Of a stretch of DNA of 64,000 nt, positions 25,770 to 34,763 are shown one piece after another; position 1 is the stretch's first letter; every line of letters starts with the position of its first letter. The stretch is from Zingiber officinale (lineage: Eukaryota > Streptophyta > Magnoliopsida > Zingiberales > Zingiberaceae). Below the pieces are notes generated by a model. It had not been told where the DNA came from and did no database searches. It saw nothing but the letters and a program-made list of their open reading frames with translations. Location: the NCBI RefSeq assembly GCF_018446385.1, contig NC_055988.1:163568209-163632208 (forward strand), written 5' to 3'. Position numbers and translations under genes: made by a program.

Positions 25770-26592
25770 TCATACAAAGGGTTGTTGTGCTAGAGTAAAA
25801 TACCCCTTATGATTGGCGATATTGAGCTGCTTGAGATGAACAATATCACCTTTTGCTTTAATATTACTCTCTTCTCTCTTTCCTGTTGGTGCAATTGTCC
25901 TTGGATCCAGGTTGAGCAGTTTGACTAAACTCAAGTTGGCTCGAGCTTGAGTTTCGATGTTTGGCAACATGTGAGAGAAAAGTCAAGTTGATCAAGGGAG
26001 AATCAGATACTTGTTTAGAAAAATCTTAACTAGAGGTCAGGTAACGAGAAGTCCTAATTAGAGGTTAGGTAACGAAAAAATCTTAGTGAGTAAAGTTAAG
26101 TAGTGGAAGTCCTAATTGAAGGTTAGACAATAGAAAAGCATAATCAGTGAAGCTAGGCAGTGGAAGTCTTAACGGGGCTAGGCAAGGAAAAAGTCTAAGT
26201 GAGTCAAAGGTTAATCGAAAACTTGGTGAAAAAGCCTTGGTAGGTGAAGGATGGTCGGATGCAGGCCTTATGTCAATCAATTAGGGCAATTGATTAAAAG
26301 TGTTTTTGCATGAAAATAGAAGACTTTGGAATCGATTAGAGCAACTGATTTGGACTTCATCAATTGATTATAGTAATTGATTAAAGCTTGTTTACAAGAG
26401 CACAATAGGTGCTTGAATCGATTAAGAGATTCTCGAAGAAAGCTTCTAAATCAATTGGGTAATCGACTAATCGATTGATATGACTCACCAATCGATTAGT
26501 CAGGTGAAAATAGTCATTCTGTAGGCTTTGAAGGTTAAACTGACGTGACAATCGATTGGGGGCAAGCCTAATCAATTAGGAGGCGTCGAAAC
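25770..26592 (+). mobile_element. Older LTR fragment with ATCGATT motifs, target of a later insertion
   Basis: Contains spaced inverted repeats (CCTAA with TTAGG; CAATTGATTA and AATCGATTAG types) and repeated AATCGATTG decamers at about 26330-26575, a style also seen in the reverse-strand LTR at 62609-64000. It appears to resume at 34727-34764 (AACCCTAGAAAAGGGGTTT), so the element at 26593-34721 was inserted into it with duplication of GAAAC. The true ends of this older LTR are not resolved. Confidence 0.5.
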
Positions 26593-26700
26593 TGTTGGTG
26601 CGGGTAGCATTAACGGTCTAACCTAGGTTTTGATGAATGACAAATAGGTTAAGTTAGTTGTGTTGTTGTCTGACACTTTGATCAAGTGTGCAGGAAAAGT

Positions 26701-26979
26701 CCAGACAGGTCGACGGGCTGACCGGATGTCTGGCACGAAGTCCAGCTAGGTCGATGGGCTGACCGGATAGCTGGCAAGAAGTCCAAGCGGGTCGAGGGGC
26801 TGACCGGACGCTTGGCGAGAAGTCCAGCTAGGTCGACGGGCTGACCGGATAGCTGGCGAGAAGTCCAAGCGGGTCGACGGGCTGACCGGACGCTTGGCGA
26901 GAAGTCCAGCTAGGTCGACGGGCTGACCGGATAGCTGGCGAGAAGTCCAGACGGGTCGAAGGGCTGACCGGACGTCTGG
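26701..26979 (+). repeat. Seven 41-bp tandem stem-loop units with covarying stems
   Basis: Units start at 26701, 26742, 26783, 26824, 26865, 26906 and 26947. Each is a 33-nt hairpin: a 7-bp outer stem, the inner stem GGTC/GACC around an 8-nt loop (GACGGGCT or one change from it), and a GGA bulge on the 3' side. Hairpins are joined by 8-nt linkers ending GAAGT. Outer stems in order are CCAGACA/TGTCTGG, CCAGCTA/TAGCTGG, CCAAGCG/CGCTTGG, CCAGCTA/TAGCTGG, CCAAGCG/CGCTTGG, CCAGCTA/TAGCTGG and CCAGACG/CGTCTGG. All seven are perfectly paired. Confidence 0.95.
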
Positions 26980-26982
26980 CAG

Positions 26983-27210
26983 GTAAGTAAGGTAAGTCAC
27001 TGGAGGGGAGTGACTGCGAGGACGCGTTCCCGGGAAGGGAACATTAGGCGTCGATCCGGCTTAGATCCATTTCGGATATCTAAGTCGAGATCGTGACTAG
27101 ATTCCGGTCTCGGAAAGACGGAATCTAAGTCATACTTTGCTTATCTATAAAACTGTGCTAACAATCTTTGCTGCAGGGTACATTTGCCTCGGACTAACCT
27201 TTTCTTGCAG
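26983..27210 (+). other. Intron-like segment in LTR U3
   Basis: AG/GTAAGT at 26982-26988, with a second GTAAGT ten bases on, is a near-ideal plant splice donor. GACTAAC, a branch-point-like motif, followed by CTTTTCTTGCAG ending at 27210 is a near-ideal acceptor, although the branch-to-acceptor distance is short. The same pair brackets the same segment in the 3' LTR (about 33949-34167), and related forms occur in the older element (about 4855-5097 and 7409-7641). Splicing itself is inference. Confidence 0.4.
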
Positions 27211-27743
27211 GAGAAGGACTTTCTGGAGAAGAGGGGTCCGGGCGCCCGGAGGGGATCCGGGCGCCCGGAGGTCCGGGCGCCCGGGAGGCAAGTTTTATCC
27301 TGATTGTGCGTCGCCACGTGGAGCTCACTGGTTGGACCTGCCACGTCTCACCAGGGTGCCTGGAAGGGATCCGGGGCGCCCTGAGCTTCATATAAAAGAA
27401 GGGGCAAGAGTGGAGCTTAATATCAACTAAGAATCCAAGATCTGCTGCTCTGTGCTCTTGCGACGCTACGAAAAGCTCTCCGACTCAGTGCTGGTTTTGT
27501 TTCAATTCTATTGTCGGTATTTTCTTTATTTGTCAATTCTTGTACTTAACTCTGTAATATTCGAATTGATAGTGATTGTCCAACGAAAGTGGTCAAGGAC
27601 CACGGGCCTTCGAGTAGGAGTCGTCACAGGCTCCGAACGAAGTAAAAAATAACTGTGTTCGTTTACCTTTCCGCTGCGTTTAAACTCTTGTTTTTTCGAA
27701 TCGATATTCACCCCCCCTCTATCGAATCTAACGGTCCTACAAG

Positions 27744-27755
27744 TGGTATCAGAGC
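27744..27755 (+). other. Primer-binding site with adjoining hairpins
   Basis: TGGTATCAGAGC, the initiator-Met tRNA primer site. A hairpin at 27751-27767 (AGAGC with GCTCT; loop AGGTACC, which contains the palindrome GGTACC) overlaps its 3' end. A second hairpin lies at 27771-27786 (TTGGTG with CACCAA, loop CAAC). Both are conserved in the older element at 5635-5670. Confidence 0.9.
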
Positions 27756-28091
27756 AGGTACCGCTCTGATTTGGTGCAACCACCAATCAGGCAAAGGGGG
27801 GACTTTTTGAAAGAAAAATTAAATATCGTTTGTCTTTAAAATAAAACCTTACGCCTTTCGTTTTTTCCCTCCAAAACTGTTTTTGAAAAATACATCGTCA
27901 TCTTTTCACTATTATTTAGTATCGACAAAATATTACATTTTCAAAAATTTGAGATAATATTTTTTATTAATATTTTAATAATATTTTATTATTTTTTTAA
28001 AAAAAAATTAGTGAAATATTATTTTTTCCAGCACTGCTAATCCAAGACCAAGTCTTGGGATTTTGTCTTTGTTTCATTGTGTGCAAGAACA

Positions 28092-29264
28092 ATGTCTTTT
28101 CAAGAAGGATGGAACCCCAATGAACCACCACCGTACGATGAAGATTTCAACTACTAGAGGCGAAGAATGGAATGCTTCTTAGGAAGCGTAGATATCGATT
28201 ATATGCTAATATTGAAAAAACCTTCTCAGAACTCGGAACTGAATAAAAACGTAAGTAAAATTATTTGTAATATTTTACCTAACAATATCATATGCAGACT
28301 AGAAAAATACAAGAATGCATATGAGTTGTGGACCCAGTTGATCAAGCTTCACGAGACGCCAATGGAGCTAGAAGATCAAGTTAAAGTCGAATCCGGACTC
28401 GAGTCAGATCCAACGGAGAAGCCTGCTGAATTAGGGGTTGCGCTCAAGGTTAGTAATATTTACCAAAACACCCTTGCTAGTAGTAGTTTAAAATATGTGC
28501 ATGTTAATTTGGATATATCTGAAAGTATATGTGAAAATAGTGTACATGACAATACTTGCGAAAATACCCCTAGGATATTTTCTGATAAAACAAATATAAT
28601 TAATTCAGAAAATACAGAAAATACCCCTAGGATATTTTCTGATAAAACAAATATAATTAATTTAGAAAATACAGAAAATCTGAAAATAATTAATAAATCT
28701 AAAAATTCAAATTTAAACCTAAACAAATTTGAAAATTCAAACAAAAAGGATGACAAGGTCAATATCAATCTAGACACAATTAATAAATTGTTTAATAATC
28801 TAGACAATATCAATCTAGAAAATTCTATCCAAACCCAAGATAATTTAATTAACAAAAAATTAAATTTTAATGATAAGACTTATTTAATAAATTCCACTAA
28901 TTATATCAACTTAAAAGGTAAAGAAAATATAAGGATAAAATCAAACACTTTGATAAAATCAAAACGGAAGTTAACAAACTTAAAATTAAATGTTAAAGAT
29001 AACATATTAAACAAAAATAATCTAGAAAATTCAAAATTAACAATTAATAAAAAGTTAAAAGATAAACCCTTAAAGAAATATAATTCAAACAATTTAATTA
29101 ACTCAAAATTAAATAAAAACCTAAACTTTAAAAATAAGCTACTAAAGAAAGATAAGTCAATTAACCCAATAAAATTAAAATTGAAAGAAAATTTAAATAT
29201 TAAATATACTCTTTTAAAGAAAGATAATTTGACCAATTTAATTAATTCAAAATTAAAAACTTAA
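28092..29264 (+). pseudogene. Gag region with a long Asn/Lys/Leu-rich tail
   Basis: The first part resembles plant retrotransposon gag (an SFQEGW-like start and a KYKNAYELWTQLIKLHETPM helix). From about 28500 the open frame becomes very AT-rich and low-complexity, with N, K, L and I dominating and repeated LINSKL and LKKD motifs. It includes a duplicated segment with NTPRIFSDKTNIIN at about 28567 and 28620. One frame stays open from 28167 to 29264 (365 residues). Its function, if any, beyond particle formation is unknown. The gag is broken at its start region; it is treated as a fossil. Confidence 0.65.
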
Positions 29265-29379
29265 ATTTAAATTACAAATTAAACATTAAAACTTAACTAA
29301 AACTAACTCTAATTATACAAGAAATCTTAAAAATAAAAATCAACATTTTAGGGGGAGGCTCCAGAATAGCTGGCACCTC

Positions 29380-29462
29380 CAAAAATAATTTACCCGACAG
29401 GGTAACCGAAACAAACTTACCCGGTAGGGTACCCAAAAACCAACCTACCTGGCAGGGTAGTT
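29380..29462 (+). repeat. Three short tandem TACCC...GGGTA hairpins
   Basis: TTACCC/GGGTAA with loop GACA, TACCC/GGGTA with loop GGTA, and CTACC/GGTAG with loop TGGCAG-like sequence, separated by about 30 bases each. They follow the gag region in the non-coding interior and repeat, on a smaller scale, the style of the U3 stem-loops. Confidence 0.65.
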
Positions 29463-30054
29463 AGGAATAGAATAAACAGGGACAAAAGTTTAACTTGACA
29501 AGTAGTACTGGTGAAGTTTTGGATGATAGTACGTTGGGGAAGCTTGGGCATCGCATGTCTAGAAAGATATGACTTCGATCTGGTGCATTTGGCCAAGTGG
29601 AACTGACCGAAGCTACCCCTTACGGATCCTAACTAGGTAGACCAAGGTTTGGTACTAAGCTCCGTGGATAGGACTATTCGGAAAACCTCGAAGGGTTGGT
29701 TACTTCTAATGATGTCCAGGTGACTCACCAAGCTCAGAAGTTTATCCGAAGAATGCCTATTTGTTGAGACCAAAGCTAAACCTGAATCTAACATAAGTTA
29801 AACCAAACTCTATAATTAAATCTAATTCATCTCACAAAATTATAGGATTCCCTGATTGATAATCTAGATCGGGTGAGATGAATAAGGATTAAATTAAATA
29901 ATTTTCAAATTAAAATTAATTTTCAAATTTCAAATTAAATTAAAATTAATTAAAATTAAATTTCAAATTTCAAATTAAATTAAAATTAATTTTCAAATTT
30001 CAAATTAAATTAAATTTAATTAAAATTAAATTTCAAATTTCAAATTCAAATTAT

Positions 30055-31850
30055 AATAACTTTAAAAACCATTTTAAAAATTCTTTAAAAACTATTTTAA
30101 AAATTCTTTAAAAACTATATTTAAAAATTATTTTCAAAATTCTTTAAAAACTATTTTAAAAAATTCTTTAAAAACTATTTTAAAAAATTCTTTAAAATCT
30201 ATTTTAAAAATTCTTTAAAAAAAAACTATTTTAAAAATTCTTTAAAAAATATTTTAAAAATTCTTTAAAAAACTATTTTAAAAAATTCTTTAAAAACTAT
30301 TTTAAAAAATTCTTTAAAATCTATTTTAAAAATTCTTTAAAAAAAAAAACTATTTTAAAAATTCTTTAAAAACTATTTTAAAAATTCTATAAAATCTATT
30401 TTAAAAATTCTTTAAAAAAAACTATTTTAAAAATTCTTTAAAAACTATATTTAAAAATCATTTTAAAAATTCTTTAAAAACTATTTTTAAAAAATTCTTT
30501 AAAAACTATTTTAAAAATTCTTTAAAAACTATTTTAAAAATTCTTTAAAATCTATTTTAAAAATTCTTTAAAAACTATTTTAAAAATTCTTTAAAAACTA
30601 TATTTAAAAATTATTTTCAAAATTCTTTAAAATCTATTTTAAAAATTCTTTAAAAACTATTTTAAAAATTCTTTAAAATCATTTTAAAAATTCTTTAACA
30701 ACTATTTTAAAAATTCTTTAAAATCTATTTTAAAAATTCTGTAAAAACTATTTTAAAAATTCTTTAAAATCTATTTTAAAAATTCTTTAAAAACTATTTT
30801 AAAAATTCTTTAAAAACTATTTTTAAAAATTCTTTAAAAAACTATTTTAAAAAATTCTTTAAAAACTATTTTAAAAATTCTTTAAAATCTATTTTAAAAA
30901 TTCTTTAAAAAACAATTTTAAAAATTCTTTAAAAACTATTTTAAAAATTATTTAAAATCTATTTTAAAAATTCTTTAAAAACTATATTTAAAAATTATTT
31001 TCAAAATTCTTTAAAATCTATTTTAAAAATTCTTTAAAAACTATTTTAAAAATTCTTTAAAATCTATTTTAAAAATTCTTTAAAAACTATTTTAAAAATT
31101 CTTTAAAAAACTATTTTAAAAATTATTATTTTAAAACTATTTTAAAAATTCTTTAAAAACTATTTTAAAATTCTTTAAAAATTTTAAAAACAATTTTAAA
31201 AATTCTTTAAAAACTATTTTTAAAATTCTTTAAAACTATTTTAAAAATTCTTTAAAAACTATTTTTAAAATTCTTTAAAACTATTTTTAAAATTCTTTAA
31301 GAATTATTTGAAAAATTCTTTAAAAACTATTTGTAAAATTCTTTAAAAACTATTTTTGAAATTCTTTAAAAACTATTTTTAAATTTCTTTAAAAACTATT
31401 TTTAAAATTCTTTAAAAACTATTTTTAAAATTCTTTAAAAACTTTTAAAAATTCTTTAAAACTCTTTAAAAAAATCCTTTTAAAAATTATTTTAAAACAT
31501 TTTAAAAATTATTTTAAAAACTCTTTTAAAAATCATTTTAAACTTTAAAAAATTATTTTAAAAATTATTTTAAAACATTTTAAAAACTATTTTAAAAATC
31601 ATTTTAAACTTTAAAAAATTCTTTTAAAAAAATTATTTTAAAACATTTTAAAAATTATTTTAAAAACTCTTTTAAAAAATCATTTAAAAAAAAAAACTTT
31701 AAAAATTCTTTTAAAAAATTCTTTTAAAACCTTTTAAAAATTATTGTTATTTTAAAAATTATTTTAACTTAAAAATTATTTAAAAAAAAAAATTTAAAAA
31801 TCATTTAAAAAATATTTTAAAAATCATTTTAAAACTATCTAAAAATTTTG
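30055..31850. repeat. AT-rich tandem repeat, about 23-bp unit, about 1.8 kb
   Basis: The basic unit is close to AATTCTTTAAAAACTATTTT plus AAA, repeated some 60-70 times with small length changes (A/T run expansion, TCT for ACT). From about 31440 it grades into irregular TTTTAAAA-rich sequence. TTTAAA/TTTTAAAA cores recur every 11-12 bp, close to one helical turn. It is preceded by simple repeats of a TTCAAATTTCAAATT kind (29905-30050). It lies wholly inside the element at 26593-34721. Confidence 0.95.
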
Positions 31851-33561
31851 TATCATTTTGAATGAAATTTTGTTAACTTAAAAATAGTAATAATAAATTA
31901 TTTCTATAGATTATTTTCACTTTAAAAATTATTATTTTGACTTTAAACTCATTTTTAATCTTAAACATCATTTTAACCTTAAAATTAATTTTTAATTTGA
32001 CTTAACTAAAAATTAAATCTTAAATTAAAACTTAATATTGAAATTAAAATTAAAATTAAAATTTTTAACTTAGAACTTGAAATTTAATTTAAACTTAAAT
32101 TAACCACTAATATTAATTTAAATCTAAAATCAAAACTGAATCAAACATATGTTAATTGACATAAAACATATTATAAAAATCATTTTAAATTCCTTTTAAA
32201 TGCTGTTTTAGTAATCCCTTTAAATTTTTTTTTAATAATCATAATTATAACTAACACTTTCATTGACCAGCTCAATCAAGTAATATGAAATTTAAATTAT
32301 TTCACTAAGTATTAAATTATTAAATCAAGTGAAAACTAATCAATAAATTATTGATAATGGTTAACTGTTATTGAATTAATAAAATCTTATCTTATTTAAC
32401 CTTAAACTAAAGTTAAGCACCTGAATCTAAAATTAATTAATAATTGATTAATCAAATTCAAATAAACAGTTATACCAAGGATACAGAGATAATAATATAT
32501 GTATTACTAAATTAGACAAATGTGTTAGGGCTTTGAAATTTAACACAACCAAACCTTAGTATTAAAGGGAAGATATTAAATTAAGGGGAGTAACCAATTC
32601 AGGGGGAGGTTCAATTTCTTTTAAATCCCCTATAAAGATTAATAAATAAGGAGGATTAATAAATTAAAGGAATATCAAATTAAAGGAATATCAAATTCAA
32701 GGGGAAGTTTATTTTTTAATTATCTCCTTAAGCGTTATTTTTTTTAATCTTCTCTTTAAAATCTCTCTAGAAAATTCTACCTCATTTAAAAAATAATAAT
32801 AATAATAATACTTTGAATATTTTTAGCAAATATTTTCAAACTTTTAAGTATCAAGTTCAGGGGGAGAAATTAATTAAAATTTTGTGTGTTTGAAAAATAC
32901 TTTTTTACATCTATTTTAAAACTAACTTATTTTTAAAACACCAGTTTTCAAAAAGTTAAATTTAACTAAGTTTAATCCCACCTAATTTTCAAACCTGATT
33001 TGAAAAATTAACTATTTCCAAAATTAGCCTTAAAAATTAATTTTGGCAAAAATTTTATTTCTTGAAAAGTTTAATTTTTGCTTTGTTTGAAAAATCGAAG
33101 TTGAAAAATTTACCTTTTTGAAAATTAAATGTTACTTAAACATAAAAAGTAAATTTGAAAAACCTGTCTTGAAAATTTCTACACGCTTGAAAAGTTAAAC
33201 TTGATTAACTTTAACTTTTCAAAACTCAACTTGTCTATTGAAATTTTGAAATTAATTTAAGTCAACTTGACTATTTTTTAACTTGGTGTTAAAAATTGCA
33301 CTTTTATCTTTCAAATTTAGAACCAAACTTAGTTATCTTTCAAAATTTGATTACCTGTTACAGTAAGTCTTCACTATGATTAGTTACCTTTGTTCATTTT
33401 TTGATGAATGTCAAAGGGGGAGGAGGGTTAGGTGGTTAAGTTAGCTAAACCAATTTGAAAATACAAACTAACAAACTTTAAAACCACATAAATGCATGTT
33501 GTTTCTTGCATATGTTTTCACTAACTTAACCAGGTTGTCATTCTATCAAAAAGGGGGAGAT
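31851..33561 (+). mobile_element. 3' untranslated interior of the young gag-only element
   Basis: AT-rich with no coding remnant. Purine tracts such as GGGGGAGG occur near 32601 and 33416-33425, in the setting 'TTTTGATGAATGTCAAAGGG'; a very similar block precedes the 3' LTR of the older element (about 6888-6915). The polypurine tract at 33549-33560 adjoins the LTR. Confidence 0.8.
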
Positions 33562-34721
33562 TGTTGGTGCGGGTAGCACTAACGGTCTAACCCAAGTTTT
33601 GATGAATGACAAATAGGTTAAGTTAGTTGTGTTGTTGTCTGACACTTTGATCAAGTGTGCAGGAAAAGTCCAGACAGGTCGACGGGCTGACCGGATGTCT
33701 GGCACGAAGTCCAGCTAGGTCGATGGGCTGACCGGATAGCTGGCAAGAAGTCCAAGCGGGTCGACGGGCTGACCGGACGCTTGGCGAGAAGTCCAGCTAG
33801 GTCGACGGGCTGACCGGATAGCTGGCGAGAAGTCCAAGCGGGTCGACGGGCTGACCGGACGCTTGGCGAGAAGTCCAGCTAGGTCGACGGGCTGACCGGA
33901 TAGCTGGCGAGAAGGCCAAGCGGGGCGACGGGCTGACCGGACGCTTGGGTAAGTCACTGGAGGGGAGTGACTGCGAGGACGCGTTCCCGGGAAGGGAACA
34001 TTAGGCGTCGATCCGGCTTAGATCCATTTCGGATATCTAAGTCGAGATCGTGACTAGATTCCGGTCTCGGAAAGACGGAATCTAAGTCATACTTTGCTTA
34101 TCTATAAAACTGTGCTAACAATCTTTGCTGCAGGGTACATTTGCCTCGGACTAACCTTTTCTTGCAGGAGAAGGACTTTCTGGAGAAGAGGGGTCCGGGC
34201 GCCCGGAGGGGATCCGGGCGCCCGGAGGTCCGGGCGCCCGGAAGGGATCCGGGCGCCCGGGAGGCAAGTTTTATCCTGATTGTGCGTCGCCACGTGGAGC
34301 TCACTGGTTGGACCTGCCACGTCTCACCAGGGCGCCTGGAAGGGATCCGGGGCGCCCTGAGCTTCATATAAAAGAAGGGGCAAGAGTGGAGCTTAATATC
34401 AACTAAGAATCCAAGATCTGCTGCTCTGTGCTCTTGCGACGCTACGAAAAGCTCTCCGACTCAGTGCTGGTTTTGTTTCAATTCTATTGTCGGTATTTTC
34501 TTTATCTGTCAATTCTTGTACTTAACTCTGTAATATTCGAATTGATAGTGATTGCCCAACGAAAGTGGTCAAGGACCACGGGCCTTCGAGTAGGAGTCGT
34601 CACAGGCTCCGAACGAAGTAAAAAACAACTGTGTTCGTTTACCTTTCCGCTGCGTTTAAACTCTTGTTTTTTCGAATCGATATTCACCCCCCCCCCCTCT
34701 ATCGAATCTAACGGTCCTACA
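33562..34721 (+). repeat. 3' LTR of the young gag-only element
   Basis: The LTR is 1160 bp. It differs from the 5' LTR mainly in repeats: four instead of three CCGGGCGCCCGG palindromes (34195, 34214, 34230, 34249), a longer C-run near 34687-34697, and a different last stem-loop unit. The TATA box is TATAAAAG at about 34367-34374. Confidence 0.92.
33670..33948 (+). repeat. Seven 41-bp stem-loop units, 3' LTR copy
   Basis: Units start at 33670, 33711, 33752, 33793, 33834, 33875 and 33916. Units 1-6 carry the same stem series as the 5' LTR. Unit 7 carries CCAAGCG/CGCTTGG where the 5' LTR has CCAGACG/CGTCTGG, and its inner stem has one mismatch (GGGC against GACC). Confidence 0.93.
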
Positions 34722-34763
34722 GAAACAACCCTAGAAAAGGGGTTTAACGAGATTTGAAGCACA

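Larger units (their letters stand above)
26593..27741 (+). repeat. 5' LTR of the young gag-only element
   Basis: The LTR is 1149 bp. U3 holds the 41-bp stem-loop array (26701-26979), then AGGTAAGTAAGGTAAGT, three copies of the 12-bp palindrome CCGGGCGCCCGG (27238, 27257, 27273), a CACGTGG motif at about 27315 and a TATA box TATAAAAG at 27391-27398. R/U5 runs from about 27420 to 27741. Confidence 0.92.
26593..34721 (+). mobile_element. Young gag-only LTR retrotransposon, 8.1 kb, with GAAAC target duplication
   Basis: The whole structure is visible: 5' LTR 26593-27741, primer-binding site 27744-27755, gag region about 28092-29264, AT-rich tandem repeat 30055-31850, polypurine tract 33549-33560 and 3' LTR 33562-34721. 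The 5-bp duplication GAAAC flanks it at 26588-26592 and 34722-34726. The LTRs begin TGTTGG and end CCTACA and differ only at a handful of sites outside their repeat arrays, so insertion was recent. No protease, integrase or reverse transcriptase is encoded, so it would need a helper element. The LTR order (stem-loop array, GTAAGT, CTAAC/TTGCAG, palindromes, TATA) matches the older element at 4509-8191. The gag region has a small number of breaks. Confidence 0.92.

Noticed and set aside
26701-26979. CRISPR-like array: regular repeats with variable segments
   Set aside because: The 41-bp period with constant core and variable flanks looks CRISPR-like at first. But this is plant nuclear DNA, the array sits inside an LTR repeated at 33670, and the variable parts are the two complementary arms of a hairpin rather than spacers.
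26746-27000. Open frames over the stem-loop arrays (also 4532-4774, 7078-7320 and 33715-33957, minus strand)
   Set aside because: They encode a repeated SARRPSWTSRQ-type peptide only because three 41-bp units equal 41 codons. They are shadows of the tandem repeat with no gene signals.
28460-29236. Minus-strand Leu/Phe-rich frames resembling membrane proteins
   Set aside because: Antisense of the Asn/Lys-rich gag tail; AAT/AAA codons read backwards give Ile/Leu/Phe, which mimics transmembrane segments.
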